Below are positions 20,437 to 32,518 of a DNA stretch of 64,000 nucleotides, one piece after another. The notes beneath the pieces are model-generated. The model saw only the letters and a list, made by a program, of their open reading frames with translations. It ran no database searches and had not been told where the DNA came from. Both the position numbers and the translations under genes were made by a program. Source of the stretch: Bretschneidera sinensis (taxonomy: Eukaryota > Streptophyta > Magnoliopsida > Brassicales > Akaniaceae); contig CM043698.1 in NCBI GenBank assembly GCA_023935145.1, positions 71,572,501-71,636,500 of the forward strand. The letters run 5' to 3'. Within the stretch, counting starts at the first letter, position 1; every line of letters begins with the position of its first letter.

Positions 20437-21385
20437 ATGGCTTCCAATGTTGATGGCACCCAAAGTTCTCAAATATTTGATGATCCAAGCCACCATTTGT
20501 ATCTCAGCAGTTCCAACAATCCAGGTAGTGTTTTGGTTTCTCAACCATTGACTGAAACCAATTACACCACGTGGAGTTAATCCATGCTCATTGCCCTCAA
20601 CACCAAAAACAAGATTGGCTTCATTGATGGTACTATTCCCCAAGTCTGCCAAATCATCTACTGTAGAATACCGCCAGTGGTCCCACCGCAACAATATGGT
20701 AAAAGCTTGGTTAATTAATTCTCTTTCCCAGGATATTTTTACTAGCGTTATTTTTTGTGATCTTGCTCGAGATATTTGGGTAGATTTGAAGGATCATTTT
20801 TCCCAAGTTAATGGCCCTCGAATGTATCACTTTGAACAAGAAATTCATAATCTCGTTCAAGGCAATACATCAATGGCAACATATTTTACCAAGCTGAAGC
20901 TATTATGGGATGATCTTGCATCACTTCAATCTCATTTGTTCCAAGAAGACATCGCTCAATACTAGTAGTACCAGCGAACCATGAAGTTCCTTATGGGCCT
21001 TAATGAATCTTTTGGTGCCATCCGTGAACAGATACTATTGATAGACCTTCTCCCCATATTAGTCACATCTACAACTTGGTTCTTCAAGAGGAATGCCAAC
21101 AGAACATTCAGATTCTTTCACCTATCGACGGTGTTGCCTTAACTGCCAAAGGTATCATTTCCACACCGAAAGATGGCAAAACATTCCGTAAGCCTTGACC
21201 AAAATGTACTCACTGCCACAAAGTGGGCTATACTGTTGATCACTGCTACTTCATCCATGGGTTCCCACCTAGCTCCCATAAGATTGGCTCGGGTTCCAAA
21301 CCAAGTGCATTCCAAGATTCTTCCATTGACAACAAACCGCCCACTGGCAGTTTTCCTTTCACTCTTGATTAATGCCAACAATTTT
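20437..21385 (+). pseudogene. copia-1 gag (decayed)
   Basis: Gag forms the virus-like particle and packages the RNA. The ATG is at 20437. The N-terminal block (LTETNYTTWS) is of the copia gag type, but a TAA at 20578 cuts it. After a frame change the frame 20591-20965 continues with QWSHRNNMVKAWLINSLSQD, ARDIWVDLKDHF and MATYFTKLKLLWDDL, the UBN2-type gag core, ending in a stop. A zinc knuckle (CTHCHKVGYTVDHC) is visible near 21209-21250 in another frame. Stops and frameshifts make it inactive. Confidence 0.8.
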
Positions 21386-21390
21386 TAGCC

Positions 21391-21756
21391 ATGCTAAATA
21401 CTGCCACCCATTCCTCATCTATGGTAATCCATGTAGGTACTTTTGAATCATCTTTATCAGGTAAACCACCTCTCCTCTCTCCTAAAACACTTTGGATTCA
21501 TGATAGTGGAGCCACCGATCATATGGTATGTTCTCCTACTGATTTAACTTGCTCCATTCTTATACATGGTCGTATTATACGACTCCCAGATGGCTCTCAT
21601 GTTATGGTAACCCATATTGGTTCTGTTGTTTTCTCATCCTCCCTTATTTTGAAAAATGTCCTTTGTGTGTCTTCCTTTCATTTTAACCTTATTTCTGTTC
21701 GTATGCTATGTCAAACTCCTAATTGTCTAATCATTTTTTTTCTCATTTGTGCCTAA
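21391..21756 (+). pseudogene. copia-1 aspartic protease region
   Basis: The open segment contains WIHDSGATDHMV near 21492-21530, the active-site block of copia proteases, followed by the usual LPDGSHVMVTHIGSV and LKNVLCVSSFHFNLISV strands. The active-site DSG is intact. The frame then ends in a stop after a few more residues. Confidence 0.8.
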
Positions 21757-21849
21757 TTCATGATCTACGCTCGATGAGGATGATTGGACTGGGCACTGAG
21801 CGGGATGGCTTGTATTACTTCACCAAAATGAATCCTACTCGTTGTTAGG

Positions 21850-22503
21850 TAGGTATATCAAATTCCCAATTTTGGCATCGCCGACTTGGCCATTTATCCA
21901 ATAAAATTTTATCTTTACTTTCCAATAATGTTTCTGGAATTTGTTCAAGTTTAGAAACATGTTATATTTGCCCATTGGCTAAACAAACCAGTCTTGAATT
22001 TCCATCCAATTCAATTTCTTCTACTGCACCTTTTCATTTAATACATGTAGACATTTGGGGGGGGGGGGGGTTACCGTGTTCTATCTCTCAAATGGGCACA
22101 ATATTTTCTTACCATTGTTGATGATTACACTAAATGTACTTGGGTATACTTAATGCTTCATAAGTTAGATACCCTTCACTTTCTTCTTTCTTTTATTCGG
22201 CTCATTGAAAACAATTATTTTACTATGATCAAAATTATCCGTAGTGATAATGGGTCCGAATTTGACCTTTCCTCCTTCTATTCAGAAAAAAAGGGTATCA
22301 TTCACCAAACGAATTGCATCTCTACTCCTCAACAAAATGGAGTCGTGGAACGTAAACATCATCATCTTTTAAATGTTTCCCGAGCTCTTCTTTTTCAGGT
22401 CAATATACCTAAACACTTTTGAGGTCATGCTCTCCTCACTGCAACTTATTTGATAAATAGAACACCCACTCCTCTTTTAGGTGGGAAATCTCCTTATGAG
22501 AAG
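21850..22503 (+). pseudogene. copia-1 integrase (5' part, decayed)
   Basis: Integrase inserts the cDNA into the host chromosome. The HHCC zinc region is visible at about 21868-21990 (WHRRLGHLS, then CYICPLAKQ). The catalytic triad blocks follow: HVDIW near 22045, RSDNGSEF near 22233 and PQQNGVVERK near 22327. A run of 13 G at about 22059-22071 lies just after the first catalytic block and shifts the frame. A stop follows at about 22421. The region breaks off at SPYEK where copia-2 is inserted (22503/22504). Confidence 0.85.
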
Positions 22504-23493
22504 TGTTGGAAATCACCTTGACAAGATGCCCAGGTGGTGATCTTCCAAACACCCAAGTCTAGAATGACTTGTAGAAAGAATTAGAATCGAAAACAGGAAC
22601 AGAAAATCAAAGAAAGAAAGAAGACAAACAATTTGTTATAGAGGTTCAACAATGTGCCTACGTCCTCGTGAGTTCCTCCAAACTCTCTGCACTATCTCAA
22701 ATGGTTCTTACAAGTTACAGCAATCCCCTTCAAGAAGCTTAAGTTCTTGAAGACACCAAGAAGAGAAGAAAAAAGATTACAATGCTCTCTCTCTATACTA
22801 CTCTATCTTGTTTACAACCAGCCTCACTACAAAGAGTCCCTCTTGTGTTTATGTCTCTCATACAATTCTCTCTTGTATTACAATTGATCTCAAAGAGTGT
22901 CTTGTATGTATTGTATTCTATATATGAAAAATGAGGCTTGGGAACCCCTATTATAGCCTTTCACTTCTTGGACATTCTTGTGAATCAATTTATACCCTTT
23001 GATCATGATCTCCACTTAATCATAGCCTTCCATCACTTCCAAGTGGCGTTGTGCATTTTAACCTTGCACTCATGCACTTAGATGGTCTTAAAATAGGCTG
23101 TCTATATGTGCAGCACTTTTCCTAGAGCCTAGGCGCTCAACAGGGGGCGCCATGGTGCTGGGCAGGGCACCTTTGCACATCTTCTAGACGCCATGATGCT
23201 GGCTTCTGGGTGACATAGCGCTGATGTAGTCCTACAGCACACCATTCTGGACGCTATGGTACTAGTTGCTGGGCGCCTTGGCGCATGTTGATGCTGCTGC
23301 TGTGCGCACACTTCCCTGATTGTGTGCAGAAGTGCGCACACTAGTGCGCATGGCCTTCCCTTGCTCCAAATTGATGCACACATATGTGTGCAGTCTTCTA
23401 ACTTGCTGAAATTTGATACTCCACCTTTGGTTTAGAATTTAACCATTTTTAAACCATGTTTGGATCTGTTTGAACCTTAGATAAATAACAACA
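22504..23493 (-). repeat. 3' LTR of copia-2
   Basis: 990 bp, beginning TGTTGGAAATC on the plus strand and ending AATAACAACA. It matches 27828-28882 except that the latter has an extra copy of a ~65-bp segment (CTACAGCACACCATTCTGG unit). Confidence 0.9.
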
Positions 23494-23576
23494 ATCTCTA
23501 CCTTTTTCTAAGTGTTCAAAAAACCTGAACAATTGTGCAGAAAGCTTCGGGATCCAAACTCATCTTGAGTCACCAA

Positions 23577-26500
23577 TTAACTAACTCTAATCTTAAGTAA
23601 TTCAAGACAATGATTGAACTTACTTAAAGGTAGAACTTTAGTACCCAAGTCCACAAGATTTTCTTCCGTGGCAACCTTGTCCACATGGATGCATCATTTC
23701 GTAACATTTTCCCGAATGAAATGATACCGAACATCCATATGCTTTGTCCTCTCATGGAACACTAGATTTTTACATAAGTGCAAGGCACTTTAACTATCCG
23801 AAAATACCACAACCTGCTCATCCAGTACCTTCAACTCTTCAAGCAACCCTTTGCACCACATAGCTTCCTTGATGGCCTCCGTAGCAGCTATGTACTCAGC
23901 CTCGGTTGTTAAGAGTGCTACCACTGGATGCAACTGAGCCTTCCAACTTACACAACATCCATTTAAGTTGAAAAAATAGGAGGTAATCGATCTCCTTCTA
24001 TCCTGGTTTGCTTCATAGTCAGAATATGCAAACCCCTCAAGGTAGATGGCATTACCTCTCTTCTCATATACCAGCCCTACTTCTAGGCTTCCCTTCAAAT
24101 ACCTCAGCAACCACTTCATCCAAAGCCAATGCTCATTTCCAGGATTACTCATAAACTTGCTGAGAACACTCATTGCATGAGCAATGTCTAGTCTAGTGCT
24201 TACGATGGTGTACATAACAGAACCAACAACACTAGAGTAGGGGACTTTCTCCATTTCCTTATTCTCCACCTCCGATCTTGGATATTGATTGCTGGAGAAC
24301 TTGAAATGACCAGCAAGAGGAACCTTCACTGGTTTGCTATCTTCCATAGAGAATTTAGATATCATCTTCTCTATATAGGAAGTTTGAGAGATCTTCAATC
24401 TGTTTCTCTCCCTTTCCCGGATGATACAAATCCCAAGGATCTTCTTTGCATGGCCAAGATCCTTCATCTCAAACTCTTCACTGAGTTGAGCCTTTAATTT
24501 CTTTATCCTCTCCATGCTGCTCCCAACCAGCAACATGCCATCAACATAGATGAGGATGATCATCATCTCCTAAATCTTCTGCCCCTTATAGTACAAGCAA
24601 GAATTATAGTAGCTCCTCATGAAACCTAAGCTGATTACAAAAGAATCAAACCTCTTGTTCCATTGCCGAGGTGATTGCTTCAGGCCATAGAGAGATTTCT
24701 TCAATTTGCACACTAACTCTCCCTGCCTTCCTTCTTTATAGCCTTCGGGTTGCCTCATGAAAATGGTCTCATCGAGCTCTCCATGTAAGAACACTATCTT
24801 CACATCCATTTGCTTAATTTCCCAATCAAATTGGACCACCAATGCTAACACTATCCGGATCGTCTTGTACTTCACAACCGGTGAGAAGATTTCGGTGAAA
24901 TCTATGCCTTCTTTTTGTGTGAACCCCTTTGCCACCAGCCTAGCTTTATACCGGACTTCATCCCCTGGAGTATTCTCTTCTTTGATCTTGTAGAGCCATC
25001 TACAATCCACAACTCTCTGTTTTTCTGGTTTGGGCACCAACTCCCAAGAGTTGTTCTTCATCAAAGAATTCATTTCTTCCTCTATAGCCAGCTGCCACTT
25101 TGACGAATCCTTACACTCCATGGCATCCATGTAAGTTTCTGGTTCAACCTCTCCTTCTATCCAAGGAGTTGCTACATTAGCATCCGCAAACCCATATCTC
25201 AAGGGTGGTCTAACCACTCTCCTTTCCTGGTCTCTTGTGAGTTGGTAGTCATTTACTGCATCAAACTCTTCTTGTTTAGCCCCTCCTTCTTGAGTTTCTT
25301 GACCTTGGCCTTCATCTAAGGGCTCTACCTAGTCCGAACTCTCTTGCCTCCTCTGCTCTACCTGAATCGAGTTCTCCTTGATGTGATGCTCCATAACTTT
25401 CGGTTTGGTTTGCTCACTAGCCCCTACAGGGTTAGTTTTCTCCAAATAGGGAAATAATAATTCATTAAAGATAACATCCCTACTTATGATCAGTTTCATG
25501 CCTTCTTTTCTACAGACCACAACCTATATGTCTTAAGCCCATCACCATTATCCTATAAATACACATTTTCTAGATCTAGAGCTAAGTTTATCCTCCTTTT
25601 GATGTGCATATACAGCACAACCAAAAGTCCTAAGGTTGTTTAATTCAGGGGGTTTTCCACTCCACATCTCCATAGGAGTCTTGAGCTCTAAAGCTCTAGA
25701 GGGTGATCTATTTATCAAGTATGCAGCTATAGCCACAGCTTCTCCCCAAAAATATTTTGGTAACCCGGATCCTATTAACATGCACCTAACCTTCTCCATA
25801 AGAGTTCTATTCATTCTTTCAGCAACTCCATTTTGCTGGGGTGTTTTTACAACCGTCCTATGCCTTAGAATGCCATTTAATTCACAGAATTTATCAAAAT
25901 CATTATTGCAAAATTCTAAGCCATTATCGGTTCGTAAAGCCTTAACTACCTTACTCGTTTGAGTTTCCAGCAACTTCTTCGACACAACAAATTTATTCAA
26001 GGCATCAAATTTATTTTTAAGCAAATAAACCCACACTCTTCTTGAAAAATCATCAATTAAAGACAGAAAGTAAAAGTTACCTCCTTGTGTTAGTGTCCTA
26101 GCTGGTCCCCAAAGGTCCGAATGAATGTAGTCAAGAATCCCTTTGGACTTGTGCACTTCGATGTTGAAGCTGACTCGATGTTGTTTCCCAAGAATGCAAC
26201 TCTCACAGAAATCTAGTTTTTCTACTTTGTCACCAAGTAGACCTTCCTTGCTAAGCACTTGCAGGCCCTTTTCGCTCATGTGTCCCAAGCGAGTGTGCCA
26301 AAGGGCTGCCTTATCCATCTCATCCATCAAGCTTGCTGCTTGATCACTGATTTCTGTCTCTCCGATCATCTCATAGAGTCCATCGTTTCTTGCTGCCTTG
26401 ATCACTAGCAAAGATCCCTTGGCCACTTTGATATTTCCTCCCTCTACTTTGCATGTATACCCCATGGAATCCAGCTGCCCCAATGAGATCAAATTCCTCT

Positions 26501-27587
26501 TCAAATCTGGAAGATATCTTACATTTCGCAATAGCCTTGTGACTCCATCAAACATCCTCAATTGGATGTCTCCAATCCCTCTCACTTGGCAAGAATTGCC
26601 ATTCCCTAAGAAGACCCTTCCATCATTGATCTCCTTGAAATTCTTGAACCATTCCTTGTGAGGGCACATATGATAAGTGCACCCAGAATCAAGAATCCAC
26701 TTTTCACTGCCTTGCCTCATACTCACATTTGAGCACACAACAAGCACATCATCTTGCTGTTCTCTTTTGGCAACCGAAGCCTCTCCATTGTTGGTATAGC
26801 TTCTCCTCTCATCCCATATCCTCTTCTTGCAATCCTTCTTGAAATAACCCTCCTTGTTGAAGTAGAAGCATCTCATTCCTCCTCTAAGTCTTGTCTTGGA
26901 ATGAGATCTCCCATGGTTCTGTCCTCTACCTCTTGATTTCTCGCGGTAGTTGCCATGGTTGCTACTGCCATTCCGAGTTGCTGGCCTTCTTCTTACAAAC
27001 AGCCCATCACCACTTGATGTCTCCTTCATCTTGGCCTTGAAATCATGTGCCCTTATGACATTGATCACAATCTCCTTTGTCAAAGTATCCCTTCCATACT
27101 CAATGACATTAATCAAGTTATCAAAGCAACCAGGAAGATAATTTAACAAAATGACAGCCAATTGTTCATCCGTAAAAATAATGCTACAACTATTCAAATC
27201 TTGAACTAGCTTATTAAAGACATCAAGATTATCTTGCAACTCTTTACTAGGATCCATTTTAAAAGTAAAGATTCTTTTAAGAAGATAAATCTTGTAAGGG
27301 AGAGTTTTGGTAAGAAACAACTCATCTAGTTTCTTCCATATGACAACCGGATCCTTCGAGTCTCCGCACTCTCTTGTGACACTATCCGACATGTACAAGA
27401 AAATGGTGCTGTAAGCCATCTTCTTCATCTTGGTCCGCTGGTCCTCCATGAAACTTGTTGGAAAAGCATCATTTTCTCCAATAGCCAAGTCCACTTTCTG
27501 TTGCATTAGAACCGCCTTGATCTTTCGCTTCCAAATGGCAAAGTCTCCCTTTCCATCAAACTTCTCTACACAAAAATTTTAAGCCAT
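23577..27587 (-). pseudogene. copia-2 gag-pol polyprotein (few lesions)
   Basis: Read on the minus strand from an ATG at 27585-27587, whose third codon is a stop. The long frame 25548-27506 (652 residues) holds gag and a degenerate zinc knuckle (CFYFNKEGYFKKDC, lacking the second Cys and the His). The protease block is WILDSGCTYHMC. The integrase HHCC region, HSDLWGP, RTDNGLEFCN and PQQNGVAERMNR follow. Frame 24570-25217 has the RT N-terminus (CRWLYKIK, ARLVAKGFTQKEGIDF, QMDVKIVFLHG). Frame 23790-24566 has YVDG, where the catalytic box should be YVDD, and then RNase H (AYSDYEANQDRRRS, TTEAEYIAATEA). A few further stops separate the tail, which ends at about 23577. It is clearly copia and inactive, but recently so compared with copia-0 and copia-1. 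Confidence 0.9.
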
Positions 27588-27814
27588 CTTTTGCGGACAA
27601 GGTTCCAGATTTATGCACTACCCACAAATGCTTTCTTCAACCTCAAGAACACAGATCGAAGATGGATCTTAACACCGTTTTTGAATCAACCTTCAAGAAC
27701 ACGACCGTATCTTGATCTTTACACCGTTCTTGAATCACCCAAGAAGTTGATCTTTGATTCTTAGAGTCTTGGCTCTGTCACCTTCTTTTTCTTGCTCCAA
27801 TATCCTCTAACCAA

Positions 27815-27826
27815 GCTCTGATACCA
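27815..27826 (-). promoter_or_regulatory. Primer-binding site of copia-2 (tRNA-Met)
   Basis: The minus strand reads TGGTATCAGAGC one base after the 5' LTR end. Confidence 0.85.
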
Positions 27827-27827
27827 C

Positions 27828-28882
27828 TATTGGAAATCACCTTGACAAGATGCCCAGGTGGTGATCTTCCAAACACCCAAGTCTAGAATGACTTGTAGAA
27901 AAAATTGGAATCGAAAACAGGAACAGAAAATCAAAGAAAGAAAGAAGACAAGCAATTTGTTATCGAGGTTCGGCAATATGCCTACATCCCCGTGAGTTCC
28001 TCTGAAATCTCTGCACTATCTCAAATGGTTCTTACAAGTTACAACAATCCCCTTCAAGAAGCTCAAGTTCTTGAAGACACCAAGAAGAAAAGAAAGAAGA
28101 TTACAATGCTCTCTCTCTATACTACTCTCTCTTCTTTAAAACCAGCCTCACTACAAAGAGTCCCTCTTGTGTTTATGTCTCTCACACAATTCTCTCTTGT
28201 ATTACAATTGATCTGAAAGAGTGTCTTGTATGTGTTGTATTCTATATGTGAAAAATGAGGCTTGGGAACCCCTTTTATAGCCTTTCACTTCTTGGACATT
28301 CTTGTGAATCAATTTCCACCCTTTGATCATGATCTCCACTTAATCATAGCCCTCCATCACTTTCCAAATGGTGCTATGCATTTTAACCTTGCACTCACAC
28401 ACTTAAGAGGGTCTTAAAATAGGCTGTCCATGTGTACAACACTTTACCTAGCGCCTAGACGCTCAACAGAGGGTGTCATGGTGCTGGGCAGGGCACTTTT
28501 GCACACCTTCTGGACACCATGGTGCTGGCTTCTGGGCGACATGGCGCTGATGCGGTTCTACAGCACACCATTCTGGTCGCCATGGTGCTAGTTGCTGGGC
28601 GCCATGGCACTGATGCAGTCCTACAGCACACCATTCTGGATGCCATGGTGCTGATTGTTGGGTGCCTTGGCACATGCTGATGCTGCTGCTATGCGCACAT
28701 TTCCCTGATTGTGTGCAGAAGTGCGCACACTAGTGTGCATGGCCTTCCCTTGCTCCAAATTGATGCACACATATGTGTGCAATCTTTTAACTTGCTGAAA
28801 TTTGATACTCCACCTTTGGTTTGGACTTTAACCATTTTAAAACCATGGTTGGACTTGTTTGAACCTTAGATAAATAACAACA
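27828..28882 (-). repeat. 5' LTR of copia-2
   Basis: 1,055 bp, starting TATTGGAAATC on the plus strand (TA where the other LTR has TG) and ending AATAACAACA. It is longer than its partner because of one extra ~65-bp tandem unit near 28560-28670. Confidence 0.9.
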
Positions 28883-29805
28883 AGAATCTTTGAGTCTTTC
28901 GATGTCTTTGTTATACCTCCACTCACTTCTACCATCCTTCAAAATTTGATCCCTGTGCGACCCATTGTGTCTTCCTTGGCTATCCATATGGAAAAAAAGG
29001 TTATGAGCTATATGATCTTGTAACTCACTAAACCTTTGTATTCCGTGATGTGATTTTTAACGAAAATCAATTTCCTTTTAGCCAAAGTACCTTAGAGTCA
29101 CAGAGTACCTTAGAGTCACCCTCTACTGTTTTACCTCATCCTATTGACTCTCCAGATCTTCTTTTTGAACCTTCCACCCTGCCATATACTTCCCCACCTA
29201 ATGATATTCCCTCTTATCCTACCCCACTTGTATAAGTTCGGTAATCCAGACGTCAGATCCAGCCACCTGCCTACTTAGAGGATTTCCATATTGAACAAGT
29301 ACTCTAGTCTCGGCCTATCCTACCATCTGACTCGGTGTTGGTCTGCTCTTCAGGTACTATTTATCCTCTCTATAATTTCCTTTCTTATGATTCTCTTTCT
29401 TTTACACACCGTGCCTTCACCACTGCTATCTCCCTTGCACAAGAACCCAAGTCATTCTTGCTGGCTATGCAGGATCCCAAGTGGTACGATGCCATGCGTG
29501 CTGAAATTGATGCCTTAAAAGTCAACCGTACTTGGACTTTGACTCCTCTTCCACCTCACAAGAAACCCATTGGTTGCAAATGGGTGTACAAAATCAAACA
29601 CAATCTAGATGTCTCTGCGGAACGTTATAAGACTCGCCTCGTTGCCAATGGCTACAATCAGAAGGGAGGTATCGATTACTCTGAAATCTTTGCTCTTGTT
29701 GCCAAAATGGTTACTGTTCGCACTGTTCTCACCCTTGCTGCTGCACAAAATTAATATCTCCATCAACTTGATGTTAACAATGACTTCCTGCATAAAGACC
29801 TCAAA
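28883..29805 (+). pseudogene. copia-1 integrase end and RT N-terminal part
   Basis: After copia-2 the copia-1 sequence resumes with integrase C-terminal residues (VFRCLCY, then [16 protein letters not shown]). A Pro/Ser-rich linker (29050-29235) follows, then the RT start: DPKWYDAMRAEIDALKVNRT near 29470-29530, GCKWVYKIKHN near 29574-29610 and ARLVA-like sequence (TRLVANGYNQKGGIDYSEIF). It ends at LDVNNDFLHKDL near 29800. The YVDD box and RNase H are missing. Stops are present near 29235 and 29308. Confidence 0.85.
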
Positions 29806-29829
29806 AAGAGAATATTGAACTCTGTTTTT

Positions 29830-30829
29830 AAACCTAAAATTTAAATTAATTTAATTAATCTTAAAAACACATAGCTTATGAAATCATATTTATAATATAT
29901 ATATATATATATATCTATATATTAAAGTTAAAATTATTAATTCAATCGAGCTTGCTTACGAACCTACCAAGGTAACTTCGACATCAGTTAAGCTCGGTTC
30001 GATTGGTTCTTCGAATTTTAATTTAATCGAACTTGATTTAATTGAACTTTGAACTGATCTTCTCGAACGATTGGAGCTGTTCGGCTCATTTTCACCCCTA
30101 ACTATTGCCATATAAGTCAGTCTTAAGCCACTTCATTCAACTTCCTTAGTCCACTGGTCAAATGCCCATGCAATGTATGGGTTACGAAGTGAGAATAAAT
30201 AAGAACTATTGTGAACATTGTATTTAATTTCATATACAATGAAAAGTGAAGATCAGGAAATTTAGTTAATGTTTGCAGAGAAAGTACTCTTATATTACAC
30301 AAAAACTTATAGAATTAGCAATTTGTACTCGTGACCATGATAGAATACATACATTTCAAAGTCGTACAAACCAAGTAATAGCAGCTTGTACATGTAAGAT
30401 CTTTTGGAAGCCATACAGCAGAAAGTCTGTGTACTTGATTGGCTTCTTCAATCAAGCAAATACCCACGAAATTCTTTTAGTTGTTCCATTATCATGAACA
30501 ATATTTACTGAAACCCATTAACCTAATGATTTCAAAAAATCTACCATCTTTTTTCTGCGTTCACTAATTAAGGTGCACTGTACATTAAGTTATAATAGCT
30601 AATAATAAGCATCACACAAAACAGCTTAGTTAATGGCAATCATTAGTCATCCAAATAGAGAAATATAGTAAACCATTGTTTACAACCTTCACAATCAATT
30701 TATTGTGTTCTACTTCTATAAGCACACTATTTTGTATGTTAGTAAAACTGGGCATTTACAGGTAATACCCAATCTAGAGAAAAATTAATGTCTATCTGAA
30801 AAAAAAAAATCAAACAAGGCCACCTAACT
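29830..30829. other. AT-rich stretch with a hAT-like terminus, no gene
   Basis: A (TA)n run lies at about 29896-29916. GAGCTGTTCGGCTC is followed by ATTTTCACCCCTAA at about 30089-30106. This resembles the right terminus of hAT-type elements (TTAGGGGTGAAAAT as reverse complement), but a matching left end was not found. A 74-codon open frame at 30273-30497 shows no recognisable family. Confidence 0.4.
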
Positions 30830-31408
30830 GACGATGTTCGTTGTTATATTGACGAGTGAAGCTATGGCTTGGAAACTGCCACATATCTGTTAAATAAAAT
30901 TCCCTCTAAGTCTATACCTAAGACACCATATGAGATGTGGAATGGTAGAAAACTTAGTCTTAAGCATGTAAAGATCTAGGGTTGTCTTGCATATATCAAG
31001 AGATTAGTTATAGACGAGTTAGCAACAAGATCTGATAAATGTAAGTTTGTTGGTTGTCTCAAAAAAGTTTGGGATGTTACTTTTGTCTCCCTAATGAGCA
31101 AAAGGTGTTTGTTTCTAAACATGCTACCTTTCTGGAGAAAAATATTTTAGAAGGGAGCAATAGAAGTAAAACTGAACTTGAAGAGGTATCTCAAGAACCA
31201 CAAATCAACAATGATCAACCTAAGGAGCCTATTATAATAGAGTTTTCTGTCACACAACTTCCTCGTAGATCAGGTAAGACACCTAAAGCACTAAAGAGAT
31301 ACAGGTATCTCGTCAAAGGTGACATAGAGGCACACCTCATTGGGAATAAGGATTCTACAAATTGCAAGGAAGCAATGTCAGACATCGATTCGGAAAGATG
31401 GCTTGATG
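30830..31408 (+). pseudogene. copia-0 integrase C-terminal part and linker
   Basis: A copia integrase tail is readable across frames: ETATYLLNKIPSKSIPKTPYE near 30870-30925, MWNGRKLSLKHVKIWGC near 30938-30990, then RSDKCKFVG near 31030. Next is an acidic/Ser linker (31054-31400) ending SDIDSERWL, the block that in copia elements directly precedes RT (a KWLEAM-type motif). Stops are frequent. Confidence 0.75.
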
Positions 31409-31463
31409 TGACATAGGCATAGAGATTACTTTGCCTACAGCTACAATTTGATATGTTTATAAG

Positions 31464-32437
31464 TGTTGGAAATCACCTTGACAAGATGCCCAGGTGATGA
31501 TCTTCCAAACATCCAAGTCTAGTATGACTTGTAGAAAGAATTTCAGCAATTGAACACAAGAACAGAAAATCAAAAAAAGAAAGAAGACAAGCAATTTGTT
31601 GTCGAGGTTCGGTAATGTGCCTACGTCCCCGTGAGTTCCTCCGAACTCTCTACACTAAACCAATGGTTCTTACAAAGTTATAGCAACCCTCTTCAAGAAA
31701 CCACAATGTTCTTGAAGAAACCAAGAAGAGAACTAGAAAGTGATAGACCTATTACAAAGCTTTCTATCAATTCTATACTACCCTCTCTTCTTTACAACCA
31801 GCCTCTCTACAATGAGTCCCTCTTGTGTTTTGTGTCTTTGCACTCTCACACAATTCTCTCATCCACACATATGTCTCACAAGTTACATTACATCTTGTGT
31901 CACAACCTTATGTTTATGGTGTTGAGATTGAACCTAGGTGACCTTTTATATAGTGCACCAACTTCTTGTCCAATCTTGTGTGTCATTCTCCACCCTTAGA
32001 TCTTGATGACCACTTAACAATGGCCCTCTATCAATCCTAAGTGGTGCTGTGCATTTTAACCTTACATTCACGCACCTAAGAGAAGGCTAAAGTATGCTGT
32101 CCATGTGTGTCGGCCAGCGCTGCAACGCTGAGGAACCGGCGCTGCAGCTTCAAGTTTATATCCCTTGTGCTATTCCTACTAGGTTCCAGCGCTGCAGCTC
32201 CAAGTTGCTCTCCCCTTCACACAACACCCTTCTGCTTGTGTGCAGAAGTGCACACACTAGTGCGCATGGCCTTCCCTTGCTCCAAAATGAAGCACACACA
32301 TGTGTGCAGCCTTCTAACTTGCTGAACTTTGATCCTCGACCTTTGGTTTAGACTTTAACCATCTTTGAACCATACTTGGACCTGTTCAAACCTTAACCAT
32401 GTTTGAACCATATTTAAACCTTAGACAAATACCAACA
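31464..32437 (-). repeat. 3' LTR of copia-3
   Basis: 974 bp, TGTTGGAAATC to AATACCAACA on the plus strand. It is nearly identical to 36042-37015, differing by scattered substitutions only. Confidence 0.9.
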
Positions 32438-32518
32438 ATCTCTACCTTTGTCTAAGCGTTTAAACCCGAACCATTTTTGCAAAGATCTTCGGGATCCAAA
32501 CTCATCTTGAGTCATCAA

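Larger units (their letters stand above)
22504..28882 (-). mobile_element. Full-length Ty1/copia element nested in copia-1 (copia-2)
   Basis: The LTRs at 22504-23493 and 27828-28882 flank a minus-strand gag-pol remnant with primer site at 27815-27826. Flanking bases AGAAG (22499-22503) and AGAAT (28883-28887) form a 5-bp target duplication with one difference. The same family occurs as copia-3 at 31464-37015. The element lies inside the copia-1 integrase region. Confidence 0.9.
19537..29805 (+). mobile_element. Old Ty1/copia element (copia-1), split by copia-2
   Basis: The left LTR (19537-19714), primer site, gag, protease and most of the integrase lie at 19537-22503. The end of the integrase and the RT N-terminal part resume at 28883 and stop near 29805. 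The 3' RNase H and right LTR are absent. The two halves join in the right order once 22504-28882 is removed (SPYEK, then NL.VF.CLCY as in other copia integrases). Multiple stops show it is inactive. Confidence 0.85.

Noticed and set aside
22059..22071. Poly-G run of 13 in the copia-1 integrase
   Set aside because: Possible sequencing or assembly error or ordinary slippage in a dead gene; not treated as a feature.
30273..30497. 74-codon open frame between copia-1 and copia-0
   Set aside because: No recognised family, no conserved neighbour, AT-rich surroundings.
31631..32351. Open frames within copia-3 LTRs (also 36209-36929 and 28463-28675)
   Set aside because: The same frames occur in both LTRs at equivalent positions; shadows of repeat sequence.
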